Shown here: one piece after another, positions 16,843 to 27,206 of the stretch
Position numbering within the stretch: the first letter of the stretch is position 1
Layout: each line of letters opens with the position of its first letter
NCBI RefSeq assembly: GCF_000469585.1
Contig: NZ_AWNK01000013.1
Span: 1 to 41,772 of the forward strand
DNA from: Chrysiogenes arsenatis DSM 11915
GTDB lineage: Bacteria; Chrysiogenota; Chrysiogenetes; Chrysiogenales; Chrysiogenaceae
Length of the DNA: 41,772 bases
Reading direction: 5' to 3'
Notes under the pieces: generated by a model
The model's input: the letters and a program-made list of their open reading frames with translations, nothing else
What the model was told of the DNA's origin: nothing
Database searches by the model: none
Translations under genes and position numbers: made by a program

Positions 16843-19440
16843 TCAGCGTGCGTTTTGTGTTGGCAACCAATCCTGAATACGTCGCAACGCATCTTCTGCC
16901 TCTTTGAAAGCGAAGGTATTTACTGCTAACTCAAACCGGCGCACCAGTTCAGGAGCTTCACCGCCCAAGGCTTTGCGAAGTGCTGGAAGCAGTTCCGCAG
17001 CACGGGTACTGCGATGTTGTATATGAACTTTGAGCGATTCAAGCAACGGAACGAGCGCTTCAGCGTCAAGCGCCCCATATGGACGATAGGGAATACTATA
17101 CTCAATTTTCTCAAGTGATGCTAGGGGGTGCATCACGAAGGCGATATTTTGTTCAAACTGGCGCAAGGCCTCGGGGGGCACTTCACCGCGCTTAAAATGA
17201 TTTTCTATTTCCTTGGTCTGTTCCGCCAGGGTCTGCGCTCCAAGGTTGGCCGCAACACCACGAAAGGCATGCAACATTTTTTGTGCCCGCTCCAGATGGC
17301 CGCTCGTCATGGCATTTTTGATACGCAGAGCAATGTCACGGTGTTCCGTATAAAACTCAGCGAGCAACTGTAGATAGAGTGGACGATTCTGGCGTACTCG
17401 TGTCATACCGCTCTGCGTATCGATGCCGGGGAAGTTGAGCGGAGTTTCTTGATCATCTTTTTCGGATACCTCTGCGTGGCGCGGCGTGTCGGCGTGTGTG
17501 AGAGTCTGCGCGCGAGTATCACGTTCCAGCCATGTATCAAGCAATGTGTACAATGTCTTCGGAACAACTGGTTTCGCGAGATACTCATTCATGCCACATG
17601 CGAGACAGGTATCGCGATCTTGCGCGTGGGCGTTGGCGGTCATGGCAATGATCGGAATATCACGCCAAGCGGGTTGTTCGCGGATGGCTTTGGTTGCGGT
17701 ATAGCCATCCATCACCGGCATTTGGATATCCATCAGGATAAGATGGAACGATTGCCGTGCGATACACTCCAGCGCCTCTTGACCATGATTCGCAATGGTG
17801 ACGGTGGCGCCGGTGGCTTCTATTAACTCGCGTGAAACCTGTTGGTTAATCCAGTTATCTTCCACCACAAGCACATCTCCTTGCAGTCGAGGAACGGTGT
17901 CCTGAGTCGCCGGAGCCGTTGGTCGTGTCTTGGCTCCTGCTTCCATGGCAACGGGGAGAGTCACGTGAAACTCGCTGCCTGCGCCAAGTTTGCTACTCAC
18001 AGTAACGGTACCGTCCATGAGCGTTGCCAAGTGCTGTGTGATGGCGAGTCCCAGACCCGTACCGCCAAAGCGGCGTGTTGTGGAACTATCGGCTTGAGAA
18101 AACGGCTGAAAGAGCAAAGCGACACTCTCTGACGTCATCCCGATTCCGGTATCCCGTACGGTGATGAAGAGGGTAGTATTGGAAGTGTTTTTCGCCAGCT
18201 CTCCGCATGAAAGCGTGACGGCTACCTCGCCCCATTCGGTGAATTTTAGGGCGTTGCCCGTTAGATTCGTTAAAATCTGTCCAATGCGTAATGGGTCGCC
18301 AATGAGCGTCTGGGGAATCGCTGGGTCGATCGTAATAGTGAGTCGTACCCCTTTGGCATCGGCTATAGCATCAAACAGGGTACGCAGGTTTTCTGTGAGC
18401 GTTTTTGGAGTAAAAGCAATCCGCTCCAATTCGAGTTTTCCCGCTTCGATTTTGGAAAAATCGAGAATATCGTTGATAGACTCCAGCAGTGTTTGCGACG
18501 AAAGTTGAATTTTACTCAGATAGTCGCGCTGTTTTTCCTGAAGCTCCGTGCGTGCCAGGAGATGGCTCATGCCCAAAATGGCATTCATGGGCGTCCGAAT
18601 TTCATGGCTGACATTGGCCAGAAAAGTACTCTTTGCCTCGTTCGCTTGTTCGGCACTCTCTTTTGCCTGACGCAGTTCAGCGGTACGCAAGGCAACCGTT
18701 GTTTCGAGTATTTCGTGGTGGCTCTGCAATTCTTCGTCGCGTCGCTCGATTTCGCGTAGCATGTGATTGAAATTATCGACCAGAGCGCCGATTTCATCGC
18801 GACTCGTTTTCAGCACGCGAATCGCATAGTTGCGCGATTCGGCAATATCTCGCGTGGCGGTTGTCAGTTCCGAAATAGGTCGGGTGATGCGGGACGAAAC
18901 CCGTACACTTACCATGAGACTGAGGAGCACGAAAGCAAGGGATACCGTGAAGGTCACAAAGAGCCCAGTCAGTATTTCTACCCATACCGAGGTGATATCC
19001 GCCGAGAGGGCAATGTGCCCAATGATATCACCCGAGAGCGTAATCGTGTGGTAAGCGTCGACGTTGACCGGGAATGTGTTGCGAACAAACGTGTCCAGTG
19101 CTGATGTGCCTAGGTAGCGCGATGGCGTTTGGGGGAAATCGGTGGCTTCGGCAAGCATCGTTCCGTCTGGAGCAATAAGGTGAGCCGAGTTCATATTCGG
19201 GTGGGCTTGCAAGGCGCCTAGAAGGATGGTGAGCTGTTGGCGATCGCGGAAAATCAGGGCGGTCTGGCTGCTTTGCCCGACAATCGCTGCCGTGGTGGAA
19301 AGTTGCGCGTGGGTGTCGTCATAGGCTCGCATTAACGATTGGGCGCTGAAGGTAATGCCAACAACGGTGAAGGTGAAGAAGGATGCGACTACCACTAGCA
19401 GAACAAGTTTTCGCGAAATCCCGAACGTCACCGTCGCCAT
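16843..19440 (-). CDS. Hybrid histidine kinase (sensor-HAMP-HisKA-HATPase-REC-HPt)
   Basis: 865 residues from ATG 19440. Two membrane segments (about 11-32 and 158-179) flank a small periplasmic sensor region resembling CHASE8-type domains. Then come HAMP (180-232), a coiled coil, HisKA with His279 in SHEIRTPMN, HATPase with GTGLGLAI (460-467), a receiver with Asp571 in [11 protein letters not shown], and an HPt domain with His724 in [12 protein letters not shown]. This is a complete phosphorelay in one chain apart from the final output regulator. It may pass phosphate to the stand-alone receivers in the same gene train. A GTG start at 19452 is possible but inside the upstream gene. Confidence 0.92.
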   Translation of the reverse strand: MATVTFGISRKLVLLVVVASFFTFTVVGITFSAQSLMRAYDDTHAQLSTTAAIVGQSSQTALIFRDRQQLTILLGALQAHPNMNSAHLIAPDGTMLAEATDFPQTPSRYLGTSALDTFVRNTFPVNVDAYHTITLSGDIIGHIALSADITSVWVEILTGLFVTFTVSLAFVLLSLMVSVRVSSRITRPISELTTATRDIAESRNYAIRVLKTSRDEIGALVDNFNHMLREIERRDEELQSHHEILETTVALRTAELRQAKESAEQANEAKSTFLANVSHEIRTPMNAILGMSHLLARTELQEKQRDYLSKIQLSSQTLLESINDILDFSKIEAGKLELERIAFTPKTLTENLRTLFDAIADAKGVRLTITIDPAIPQTLIGDPLRIGQILTNLTGNALKFTEWGEVAVTLSCGELAKNTSNTTLFITVRDTGIGMTSESVALLFQPFSQADSSTTRRFGGTGLGLAITQHLATLMDGTVTVSSKLGAGSEFHVTLPVAMEAGAKTRPTAPATQDTVPRLQGDVLVVEDNWINQQVSRELIEATGATVTIANHGQEALECIARQSFHLILMDIQMPVMDGYTATKAIREQPAWRDIPIIAMTANAHAQDRDTCLACGMNEYLAKPVVPKTLYTLLDTWLERDTRAQTLTHADTPRHAEVSEKDDQETPLNFPGIDTQSGMTRVRQNRPLYLQLLAEFYTEHRDIALRIKNAMTSGHLERAQKMLHAFRGVAANLGAQTLAEQTKEIENHFKRGEVPPEALRQFEQNIAFVMHPLASLEKIEYSIPYRPYGALDAEALVPLLESLKVHIQHRSTRAAELLPALRKALGGEAPELVRRFELAVNTFAFKEAEDALRRIQDWLPTQNAR

Positions 19441-19442
19441 GA

Positions 19443-20138
19443 CTATTTCCACTGTCCATGGTCGTCCAAATAGCGGTCGATAAAGCGTTGTGGCAGAGGT
19501 TTGGCGGATTCGGGTACTTTGGGAGTATACATGTCGTGCACCCGTTTTGCGGTTTCACGCCCGATACGGTACGCCAGTTCTGACATGTTGGGAGCGGTTT
19601 CGCTGAGAGCGGGATAGATAGCATCAAAAAGACCAGCGTTAAATTGGCCAACCGCTGCGACATCGCCGTACCACAGTGTCATCCCGTCTGACGTGCGGAT
19701 GAGGCGGATGGCGGTATCAATGAGCGCATCGTTATTCGCCTCTACAAAGGAACGGACGTGACCAACAATGATATATTTGAAACGCTCCTTGCGGGCATAT
19801 TCAATCGCGTTGACCACTTCGCGTTCTTCGTTGGCATTCGGGGTGAGCGCAAACCAATCATTGTAGTCCAGCTCTTCGACGCGGAAAAATAACCGTTCTG
19901 TATGAAAGGCTTTTTCGACGGCCAAGGCCAGAAAACGACCGGAAAAACGGACTTCCCGTGAAGGTTTAAAGTTGATGATGGCGAGTGAATGCTCCTTGAA
20001 GTCGCGTGTCACCGAAGGGTACATCGAAATATACTCGTGCACGCGCACCTTGGCGTTATCGCCCGAGTATATTTTCCCGGCGCACCCACCAAGCACGGTG
20101 ATACAGGCGAGACACATGAGCAATGCTATCGATTTCAT
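19443..20138 (-). CDS. Lipoprotein of unknown function
   Basis: 231 residues with a lipobox ending LGGC at about residue 19. The body has an alternating alpha/beta pattern: SLAIINFKP, then [10 protein letters not shown], then [12 protein letters not shown], and [14 protein letters not shown]. This recalls the N-terminal fold of FlgO/CsgG/GNA1162-type lipoproteins, which sense or assemble surface structures, but the match is only by pattern. The start has AAGGA six bases upstream. It lies 9 bases after rpe and directly before the hybrid kinase, so it may be an envelope accessory of that sensor. It uses a TAG stop. Confidence 0.75.
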   Translation of the reverse strand: MKSIALLMCLACITVLGGCAGKIYSGDNAKVRVHEYISMYPSVTRDFKEHSLAIINFKPSREVRFSGRFLALAVEKAFHTERLFFRVEELDYNDWFALTPNANEEREVVNAIEYARKERFKYIIVGHVRSFVEANNDALIDTAIRLIRTSDGMTLWYGDVAAVGQFNAGLFDAIYPALSETAPNMSELAYRIGRETAKRVHDMYTPKVPESAKPLPQRFIDRYLDDHGQWK

Positions 20139-20147
20139 GCGAGTCCT

Positions 20148-20798
20148 TTAGCGGCTTCCTGCCTGTTTAAGTGCCGTAATGGTTGCCGCATAATCCGGTG
20201 TTGAAAACACCGCATTGCCAGCGACAAAGATTTCTGCGCCAGCTTCCACCAATGTGCTGATGTTGTCCAGCGTAACACCGCCATCGACCTGAATTGGTAT
20301 CCGCTTTCCCGTTGCCGCGATCATCTTTTGCAAGCGGCGAATTTTATCGAGTGAGCTGGGGATGAATTTCTGGCCGCCGAAACCGGGGTTGACGCTCATC
20401 AGCAGTACCATATCGAGCTCAGGGAGAATTTCTTCCAGCATAGTTAATGGTGTGGCGGGGTTGAGCGATACGGCGGCTTGTACGCCGTGAGCTTTAATCT
20501 GCTGCACAATACGGTGCAGGTGTGTCGCCGCTTCGGCGTGCACGGTCAGAATGCCCGCTCCGGCAGCAGCAAAAGCATCTATATATTTCTCCGGCTCGAC
20601 AATCATCAAGTGCACATCGAGCGGGATCGAGGTGATTTTCTTGAGGGCTTGCACGACCAAAGGCCCAATCGTGATATTAGGGACAAAGCGGCCATCCATC
20701 ACGTCGACGTGAATCAGGTCGGCACCGTGGCAGGCGTTAATCTCTTCGCCAAGACGGGCAAAGTCTGCCGAAAGGATACTGGGGGCAATTTGAATCAT
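20148..20798 (-). CDS. rpe: Ribulose-phosphate 3-epimerase
   Basis: Interconverts ribulose 5-phosphate and xylulose 5-phosphate in the pentose phosphate pathway; cytoplasmic TIM barrel. 216 residues, the usual length. Signatures are [10 protein letters not shown] (4-13), [17 protein letters not shown] with metal-binding His and Asp, [18 protein letters not shown] and QVDGGV. The start has AGGAG at the right distance. A housekeeping enzyme placed between two signalling genes is unusual, but the 9-28 base spacing suggests shared transcription. Confidence 0.96.
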   Translation of the reverse strand: MIQIAPSILSADFARLGEEINACHGADLIHVDVMDGRFVPNITIGPLVVQALKKITSIPLDVHLMIVEPEKYIDAFAAAGAGILTVHAEAATHLHRIVQQIKAHGVQAAVSLNPATPLTMLEEILPELDMVLLMSVNPGFGGQKFIPSSLDKIRRLQKMIAATGKRIPIQVDGGVTLDNISTLVEAGAEIFVAGNAVFSTPDYAATITALKQAGSR

Positions 20799-20825
20799 TC
20801 TTTCTCCTGTTTTTTCGTGTTTCCT

Positions 20826-22061
20826 TTATTCGCCAATCAGTGTGACGTCGCATTTGCTGGGTAAAAAGAGGGTAAATTCTGCGCCACCTTCCACATTTGC
20901 GGCCTGAATGGTGCCACACATATTGCGCTCGATAATCATTTTCGACATGTATAAACCAATGCCCGTCCCCTTCGCGGCCGACTTCGTGGTGAAATATGGG
21001 TTAAAAATGCGTGGGAGCACCGCTTCGGGAATCCCGCCGCCATTATCGCGAATGGTCATAATCGTATCGTTGTCGTGGCTTTGGCAGCGGATAGTGACCA
21101 GCCGTTCGCCGGCTTGTTTTTCTTCCAGTACATCACGTGAGTTATTCAAGATGTTCAGCAAGACTTGCATGAATTCCTGAGGATAGCCGTAGATAAAGCA
21201 GCCGGAATCACACTGGGCATCAATGGTAATATGGTGCATCTCAAATACGGGTTGTATGAGCGACAGCACCCGTTCGATACTATGCTTCAGTAAGAAGACG
21301 GTTTTTTCTTTTTCCGGCTTAAAAAAATTGGCGAAGTCGTCAATGGTTTTTGACATATAGCTCAGCTGGTTCGTAATTTTTTCGAGCGCGGCATCCAAGA
21401 AGGCATTCGTCACGGTTTTAGAATGAAAATTATCGACGACATCTTCGACCGTTAATCCGACAATATTCAGCGGTTGCCGCCATTGGTGGGCAATATTGCC
21501 AATCATTTCGCCCATTTCTGCCAATCGACTTTGGTGGATCACCATCTGATCTTTTTCCCAATTTTTCGCGACTTCCTGCTGCACCCGTTCTTCGAGTTGT
21601 TGGTTGATCTCGCGTAACTCCTGTTCGTGCTCAAGGCGCAGCACCATTTCGCAGTGCATTGCAAGGAGATTTCTGACCCGCGCCAGCAATTCAATAGCAT
21701 TGATGATGGGCTTGCGCACGTAGTCGCTGGCACCAGCTTCAAAACCGCTGCGAAGCGTATCAAGGTCGGTTCTGGCAGTTGCCATGATCACCGGAATATC
21801 GCGCCACCGTTCATCCCCTTTAATCATCCGGCAGGCGGTAATACCATCAACCTCCGGCATCATGACATCGAGAATGATCAGGCTGACGGAATGCTTTTCA
21901 AGGATTTTCACCCCTTCGGCAAACGTAGAGGCTTTCTGAAGATTGGTATATCCTTGTTCATCAAGGAACGCTTCAATCAGGTCGGCATTGTCGAGATTAT
22001 CGTCGATAATCAGAATGCAAAGATCGCTCAGGTGGGCGCTGTTCGGTGCAATGGAACTCAT
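20826..22061 (-). CDS. Response-regulator-histidine kinase (REC-HisKA-HATPase)
   Basis: 411 residues, with the same layout as the protein at 15659: receiver (Asp65 in LILDVMMPEVDG), coiled coil 140-175, kinase core with His192 in AHQWRQPLN, then N box NILNNSRDVL, G1 DNGGGIPE and G2 GTGIGLYMSK. No membrane segment. ATGA overlap with the stop of the large MBL-fold kinase couples their translation, so its receiver is a likely partner of that kinase. The two receiver-kinases look like paralogues. Confidence 0.92.
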   Translation of the reverse strand: MSSIAPNSAHLSDLCILIIDDNLDNADLIEAFLDEQGYTNLQKASTFAEGVKILEKHSVSLIILDVMMPEVDGITACRMIKGDERWRDIPVIMATARTDLDTLRSGFEAGASDYVRKPIINAIELLARVRNLLAMHCEMVLRLEHEQELREINQQLEERVQQEVAKNWEKDQMVIHQSRLAEMGEMIGNIAHQWRQPLNIVGLTVEDVVDNFHSKTVTNAFLDAALEKITNQLSYMSKTIDDFANFFKPEKEKTVFLLKHSIERVLSLIQPVFEMHHITIDAQCDSGCFIYGYPQEFMQVLLNILNNSRDVLEEKQAGERLVTIRCQSHDNDTIMTIRDNGGGIPEAVLPRIFNPYFTTKSAAKGTGIGLYMSKMIIERNMCGTIQAANVEGGAEFTLFLPSKCDVTLIGE

Positions 22062-25000
22062 TCCTTCTTCCTCGCTAAGTAATTCCTGGCAAATTGTTTG
22101 ATAAGGTTTTCCGCCGCAGGCCCTTTTTGCAGTACCCTCGCGCCAGCCAACCCGAGCACTTCAAGGTCGTTACGGGTCAAATCTTTCGCGGTCACGACGA
22201 CCACGGGGAGTGTCAAAAACCGTGCATCTGCGCGCAGACGAATCAGGAAGTCAAACCCGTTCATCTCTGGCATCATCAGGTCTAAATAGATCACATCGGG
22301 CATAAAACCGCCAGCGAGGATTGCGAGTGCTTCGGTGCCGCTGGCCGCTTGACGAATATCTTCGGATTGCGCACTCAGCATATCGACCATAAGTTCGCGC
22401 ATCTCTTTTTCGTCATCAACAATCAGCACGGAACCGAACGATCCCTGAATGTAACGCCCAAACGAGCGGAGGATATCTTCGCGCGAAAGGGGTTTTGACA
22501 GGCAATCAAGCGCGCCCAGTGCTTGGCCGCGCGAGTTGTCGGCAATATTGCTGACGACAACCACCGGAATAGCAGCGGTTTCAGGGTCTTTCTTCAGTCG
22601 TCGCAACACTTCCCAGCCATTCAAGCCAGGCATCATGATGTCGAGTGTAATGAGCGACGGGCGCAGCTCGCGCGCCATTTTCAGCCCTTTTTCGCCAGTT
22701 TCGGCGGTAAAAATTGTGAGCGAAAACTCTTGCAGGTAGTCACGGATCAACTCGCGGCTATCTTCCGTGTCGTCAATAATGAGCACGGAATCGACGCGGA
22801 AGTCGTCGTGGCTGATAGTTGTTTCGCGCGATACGTGCTCCTGTGGCAGGCTTGATTGCTTTGTTTCCCCGTCCACGTGCGTGGGAGCCGTCGGAAGCGC
22901 TACGGTAAAGCGTGAACCACGGCCAACTTCCGACGCCACGCGAATCGTGCCACCGAGCAGTTCAGCAAGATTACGCGAAATAGTCAGGCCAAGCCCCGTA
23001 CCGCCATAGCGGCGCGTAGTGCTGCCATCACCCTGACGGAACGGCTGGAAAATCGTTTCGTGTTTTTCGGCGGGGATCCCGATGCCATTATCTTCAATAG
23101 TCATCAAAATATACCCTTCGGTGTTACGCGAAATATGGCAGACGGTTTTGCCATGCCCCGGCTCAACAAATTTGACCGCGTTGCCGACAAGGTTGAGTAA
23201 AATTTGTCGCAATTTATGCTCATCAGTCACAATTGTCGTCCCTTTCGGGAGCTGATTGTTGATTGAGAGCGTTATCCCTTTGGCGTTTGCCTGCGATGCA
23301 ACCATATCAAGGGTCTGCTGCATCATCAATTCGGGATCAAGGGTCGCAAGGTGGACTTCCATCTTGCCGGCTTCAATTTTTGACAAGTCAAGAATATCAT
23401 TGATCAAGTTAAGGAGATGATGGCCGTTACGGTTGATTTTTTCCATTTGGGAAAGCTCTTTTGCATCAAGGTGACCCTGACGGTTTTTGCCGAGAATATT
23501 CGAAAAACCGATGATGGAGTTGAGTGGCGTCCGCAGTTCGTGCGACATATTGGCGAGGAATTCGCTCTTCATGCGGTCGGCTTCGCGCAGCTGCATATTT
23601 GTCTCTTCGAGCTTCATGGATTGACGTTGGACAATGGCGTAGTTCATCGCGTTATTGAGCGAATGCGTGAGCGCGCTCATGTAGCCATCAAGATACTCCT
23701 GATCGCGCAGCGCGCCGACGCTGGCGAGCAAAATAACGCCAAGACGACTTTCCTGAAATATCAGGGGGATAGCGTGGATGTGGCGCATCGTAAGCGGCAT
23801 CAGGCCAGTATCGATCACGGGAAATGCGGCCGGATCAATCCCTTCGATGCTCAGTGGCCGCCCCGCTTCGAGCGCCTGCAACGGCAAGCCGCGGCCAGAA
23901 GGTTCAAACAAGGCGTGTTGCAGTACCTGTTTATCGTAAGCGTGGCGATTAAGCGCTTTGAGGCGGCCTTCTTCCCAGATATAGAAAATGCCCAGTTGCG
24001 CCGCCGTGAGTTCGACGAGTTGCTTGATGGCCTTTCCCGCCAGATACGCTACGTCAACGGAATTAAGGCTTGAAAGGTAGCGGCTGAACATGGTGAGTTG
24101 CCGTTGGTCGGCAAGCAAGACGGAGTTTGCCTGTTCGAGAGCATCGGTTTTCTGGCGCACCCGTTCTTCAAGATTTTCGTTCAGCCGTTGCAGATCGCGC
24201 GTTTTTTGCTCCACAATCCCTTCGAGTTGCAACTGATGGTGTTCCAGCTGTCGTTTTGTGCGATTTAGCTCATCAGTTTGTTCACGGAGTTTTTCCACCA
24301 TATCGAGTAGTTCGGCGGAGTATTTTTCTTCAATATACAGCCCGCACTCCATCCCTTTCATTCGCGTAATCAGCGGCGCAATCAGTGGGCGGCGGATAAT
24401 GGAGCCGTGTTGGGGCGCAATCAGGTCGATATCCAGCGCTTCAATTTTACGCAAAGAGTAATTCAGGATGTCGCGGCTGGGCATGTAGGCCGAATGGAAG
24501 CTGACGATTTTTTCAAAGTACGTTTCGTCAGCGTAAAAGCTCCATGAAATATCGGCACCGCCGAAGAGATCACTCGAAAAGAGCACTTTCTCCCGTGTGG
24601 CGTAACTGACAAACGCGCCCGGTGAATGGCAATATGGGGTGGTGTGGAAGGTGAGTTCGAGACCACCAGCGTTAATGCCAAAACCTTCTTTATCGATGCA
24701 ATAGTAGGGCGAGCGAATGCCGTAGTGCTTCAGGAGTACCGTCATACGGCTATGGGTAATGATGTGCAGATCTTCGCGACCGATCAATGTTTCAAGCTCC
24801 GGCACGAGCGAGCAGAGATCGGGATCTTGGTGGTGCAATATGATGAACTGAATGTGATCAAGTGGAACGAGTTGCTGCACTTTACGCAGCAGTGCTTCGC
24901 GCTCAAGGACACTGCCCGGATCGACCAGAATGGAGTGCGTGCCATTGACGATCAAATAGGGATGGCACTGGAAAGGATCGCCCGGCAGGTATTCGCCCAC

Positions 25001-25072
25001 CCAGTAAATGCCGTTTGCGATTTCCACTGATCCGGAAAAATCGGGTTGATGCGAGGTGTCAAAGGTACGCAT
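22058..25072 (-). CDS. Metallo-beta-lactamase-fold (ODP/flavodiiron-like) GAF hybrid histidine kinase with two receivers
   Basis: 1004 residues, no membrane segment. Residues 15-230 are an MBL-fold domain like that of flavodiiron and oxygen-binding di-iron proteins, with candidate ligands HHQDPD (80-85), His149 in CHSPG, Asp168 in SSDLFGG and His222 in PQHGS. The second ligand position has Gln82 where flavodiiron enzymes have Glu. Then come a coiled coil (255-325), GAF (about 326-480), HisKA with His511 in SHELRTPLN, HATPase with GTGLGLTI (691-698), and two receivers (Asp811 in TLDIMMPGLNG, Asp931 in YLDLMMPEMNG). The likely role is sensing oxygen, peroxide or iron redox state in the cytoplasm and feeding the phosphorelay; the ligand is inferred. 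Confidence 0.9.
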   Translation of the reverse strand: MRTFDTSHQPDFSGSVEIANGIYWVGEYLPGDPFQCHPYLIVNGTHSILVDPGSVLEREALLRKVQQLVPLDHIQFIILHHQDPDLCSLVPELETLIGREDLHIITHSRMTVLLKHYGIRSPYYCIDKEGFGINAGGLELTFHTTPYCHSPGAFVSYATREKVLFSSDLFGGADISWSFYADETYFEKIVSFHSAYMPSRDILNYSLRKIEALDIDLIAPQHGSIIRRPLIAPLITRMKGMECGLYIEEKYSAELLDMVEKLREQTDELNRTKRQLEHHQLQLEGIVEQKTRDLQRLNENLEERVRQKTDALEQANSVLLADQRQLTMFSRYLSSLNSVDVAYLAGKAIKQLVELTAAQLGIFYIWEEGRLKALNRHAYDKQVLQHALFEPSGRGLPLQALEAGRPLSIEGIDPAAFPVIDTGLMPLTMRHIHAIPLIFQESRLGVILLASVGALRDQEYLDGYMSALTHSLNNAMNYAIVQRQSMKLEETNMQLREADRMKSEFLANMSHELRTPLNSIIGFSNILGKNRQGHLDAKELSQMEKINRNGHHLLNLINDILDLSKIEAGKMEVHLATLDPELMMQQTLDMVASQANAKGITLSINNQLPKGTTIVTDEHKLRQILLNLVGNAVKFVEPGHGKTVCHISRNTEGYILMTIEDNGIGIPAEKHETIFQPFRQGDGSTTRRYGGTGLGLTISRNLAELLGGTIRVASEVGRGSRFTVALPTAPTHVDGETKQSSLPQEHVSRETTISHDDFRVDSVLIIDDTEDSRELIRDYLQEFSLTIFTAETGEKGLKMARELRPSLITLDIMMPGLNGWEVLRRLKKDPETAAIPVVVVSNIADNSRGQALGALDCLSKPLSREDILRSFGRYIQGSFGSVLIVDDEKEMRELMVDMLSAQSEDIRQAASGTEALAILAGGFMPDVIYLDLMMPEMNGFDFLIRLRADARFLTLPVVVVTAKDLTRNDLEVLGLAGARVLQKGPAAENLIKQFARNYLARKKE

Positions 25073-25075
25073 GAT

Positions 25076-25447
25076 TCAGGACTCCTTTGCGGGGCGTAAT
25101 GCTTCTATCGCGGCGATTAGTTCGTCATCGTCAACAATTGGTTTGGCGAGATAGCCGTTAAATCCCGTTGCTAAAAAACGCTCGCGGTCGCCAATCATCG
25201 CGTGAGCGGTAACGGCGATAACAGGAAGAGCGCTCAGAGCAGGGTGTTTGCGTATCTCCCGCAGCACATCAATGCCGTCCATACCGGGGAGGGAAATATC
25301 GAGCAGAACGAGGTCGACCGGCTCACTTTGCAGCAGCAACAGCGCTTCGGTTCCGTCAAACGCTTGTAAAAGTTCGTAGTGATCGCAGAGCAATTCGACC
25401 AATAAATCCATGTTGTCAGGATTGTCTTCAACTATAAGTAGGCGCAT
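25076..25447 (-). CDS. Single-domain response regulator
   Basis: A stand-alone receiver of 123 residues: acidic pair VEDN, phosphoacceptor Asp in LLDISLPGMDG, conserved Thr in AVTAHAM, and Lys in LAKPI. No output domain, so it probably shuttles phosphate (DivK/CheY-like). An ATG at 25465 lies directly after the lnt stop without a ribosome binding site; ATG 25447 follows GAGGAG by ten bases and opens with the normal receiver sequence MRLLIVEDN. It ends three bases before the large hybrid kinase. Confidence 0.9.
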   Translation of the reverse strand: MRLLIVEDNPDNMDLLVELLCDHYELLQAFDGTEALLLLQSEPVDLVLLDISLPGMDGIDVLREIRKHPALSALPVIAVTAHAMIGDRERFLATGFNGYLAKPIVDDDELIAAIEALRPAKES

Positions 25448-25466
25448 CGTCTGTAAACTCCTCATC

Positions 25467-26963
25467 TTAATGGTAACTGCGCGGTTTGCGGTTGTTGCTT
25501 ATGCCGAGTACCATGGCGAGCATGGCGATAAGGCCGCCAGCGGCGGGAACAACCCACGGGTAGCTGGTAAACCAGGTTGGAGTGGAAATTGGCGCGATAA
25601 ACGTGTCAACATACCCCGCCTGATTCCAGCCGATCAGCGCTATTTCTTCCCCGCGTGGCGTAAACACGGAAGTAATGCCGGTATTGGTGCTGCGTATCAA
25701 ATATTTTCCATTTTCAATAGCGCGTGCCCGTGCCATCAGCCAATGTTGCAAAGGGCCAAGGGTATCACCCAGCCACGCGTCATTGGTGACATTCACTAAA
25801 AAGTCTGCTTCTGCAGCAATCAAGGCGACCGCAGCCGGAAAGATGGATTCATAACAGATAAAGGTGCCAATTTTTCCAAAACGTGAAAGGAGCGGCGCAC
25901 TACTGTGCCCTGCGGAGTAATCCTCGCCCACTACGAATTTTTCGACAAACGGAAGCAGGCTCTCTTTCAGCGGCGTATATTCGCCAAACGGAACCAGGTG
26001 CTGTTTATGGTAAAACTGGGGCGTGCTCCCCGTATGTTCTAAAAGCATCACGCTGTTATAGTAGCGCGTGGTCATGTCGGTGTAGGCGCTCAGGACGCCC
26101 GTCACTAAATCACTGCCGGATTCTTGGACGAGGCGCAGCACATCATCCTTCAGCGGATCGTGGCTTGACCAGAAAAACGGTAGCGACGATTCCGGCCACA
26201 CCAGCAGCCCACCGCGCCATCCCCCTTGACGGCTTAATGTTAGGTAGCGATTCAGGTTGTGTGTGGCATATTCCGCGTCCCACTTCACGTGTTGATCAAT
26301 ATTCCCCTGAACAATTCGCACCGGAATCGACCGCTCTGGCTCGGCGGGTGGTGTCACCATGTGCAGTTGCCAGAGCGAAAATCCAAGCAAAAGCGCGACG
26401 AAAAAAGCGTGCCGCACAAGAACGGAAAAGTGCGGACGGAGCCAGCACAGCGCCAGCGTGATGTTGACGAAGAGTACCAGAAAATCGAGCAGCCAGATGC
26501 CACCGTGTTGCAGGAGCGGAACGGCAATTTCGTATGTCGAAAGAGAATAACCGAAGGAGAGCCACGGAAAGCCGGTGAAAAGAACGCCACGCGACACTTC
26601 GGCCACAACTCCCCAGGCGGCGAGTTCCAAACCGCTCCACACGGTTGGCTTTTGTAGAACCTTGGCGGCGCGCCATCCCCAAATCGCAATATACAAGGCA
26701 AGGTAGAAGGAAAGAAGCGCCACGGCCGGTATGCCGAACCATTGACTCTCCAGTGCGTGTTCGCTGAATATCCCCCCTACCCAATAGAGAAGTGAACCGT
26801 GATAGAAAAAGCCAAACAACAGTGCCAACCGAAAGGGGTGCGCAGAGCGAGCCAGTATCACCAACCACGGTGCCAGAACAAACCAGCCCAGGAAAGGGAA
26901 CCCTTCCGGGGCGAAGGCGTTGGACATGGCCAAGGCGCAGAGAATGGTGACAATGTAGGGCAT
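25467..26963 (-). CDS. lnt: Apolipoprotein N-acyltransferase
   Basis: Adds the third acyl chain to lipoproteins in the inner membrane. 498 residues: N-terminal multi-pass membrane region (about 1-190), then a nitrilase-like domain with the catalytic triad visible as Glu in LLVWPESSLPFFW, Lys in YHKQHLVPFGEY and Cys in GTFICYESIF, then a final membrane helix near the C-terminus (WVVPAAGGLIAMLAMVLG). ATG 26963 has GAGGAG nine bases upstream and is preferred over the longer frame from 27002. It is the first gene of the minus-strand train, which itself encodes two lipoproteins. Confidence 0.94.
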   Translation of the reverse strand: MPYIVTILCALAMSNAFAPEGFPFLGWFVLAPWLVILARSAHPFRLALLFGFFYHGSLLYWVGGIFSEHALESQWFGIPAVALLSFYLALYIAIWGWRAAKVLQKPTVWSGLELAAWGVVAEVSRGVLFTGFPWLSFGYSLSTYEIAVPLLQHGGIWLLDFLVLFVNITLALCWLRPHFSVLVRHAFFVALLLGFSLWQLHMVTPPAEPERSIPVRIVQGNIDQHVKWDAEYATHNLNRYLTLSRQGGWRGGLLVWPESSLPFFWSSHDPLKDDVLRLVQESGSDLVTGVLSAYTDMTTRYYNSVMLLEHTGSTPQFYHKQHLVPFGEYTPLKESLLPFVEKFVVGEDYSAGHSSAPLLSRFGKIGTFICYESIFPAAVALIAAEADFLVNVTNDAWLGDTLGPLQHWLMARARAIENGKYLIRSTNTGITSVFTPRGEEIALIGWNQAGYVDTFIAPISTPTWFTSYPWVVPAAGGLIAMLAMVLGISNNRKPRSYH

Positions 26964-26999
26964 GGGCGGCCGCTCCTCGTTGTGTATTCGCATTGCAGC

Positions 27000-27196
27000 C
27001 ATCTCGAACGGAGTAAGAGAGATTTCTCGCTGCCGCTCGAAATGACAGAATTCATACTGTCATGGCTATCGGGAGGCTGTTTGTCATCTCGAACGAAGTG
27101 AGAGAGATTTCTCGCTGCCGCTCGAAATGACAGAATTCATACTGTCATGGCTATCGGGAAGCTGTTTGTCATCTCGAACGAAGTGAGAGATCTCAG
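27000..27196. repeat. 85-bp tandem repeats, two full copies and a partial third
   Basis: Unit 1 (27000-27084) and unit 2 (27085-27169) differ at only a few bases; a partial third starts at 27170 and stops near 27196. Each unit starts CATCTCGAACG, contains AGAGATTTCTCGCTGCCGC, and has a small palindrome GACAG-AATTCATA-CTGTC. The stretch lies between pyk and lnt on the strand both use, so it is transcribed if the two are linked. A 25-base piece (27168-27192) recurs inverted at 38876-38900, so this is a dispersed family. Confidence 0.85.
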
Positions 27197-27206
27197 CCTT
27201 TTTCCT

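Noticed and set aside
27000-27196. CRISPR array
   Set aside because: The units are 85 bases and directly adjacent with no unique spacers; no cas genes are present.
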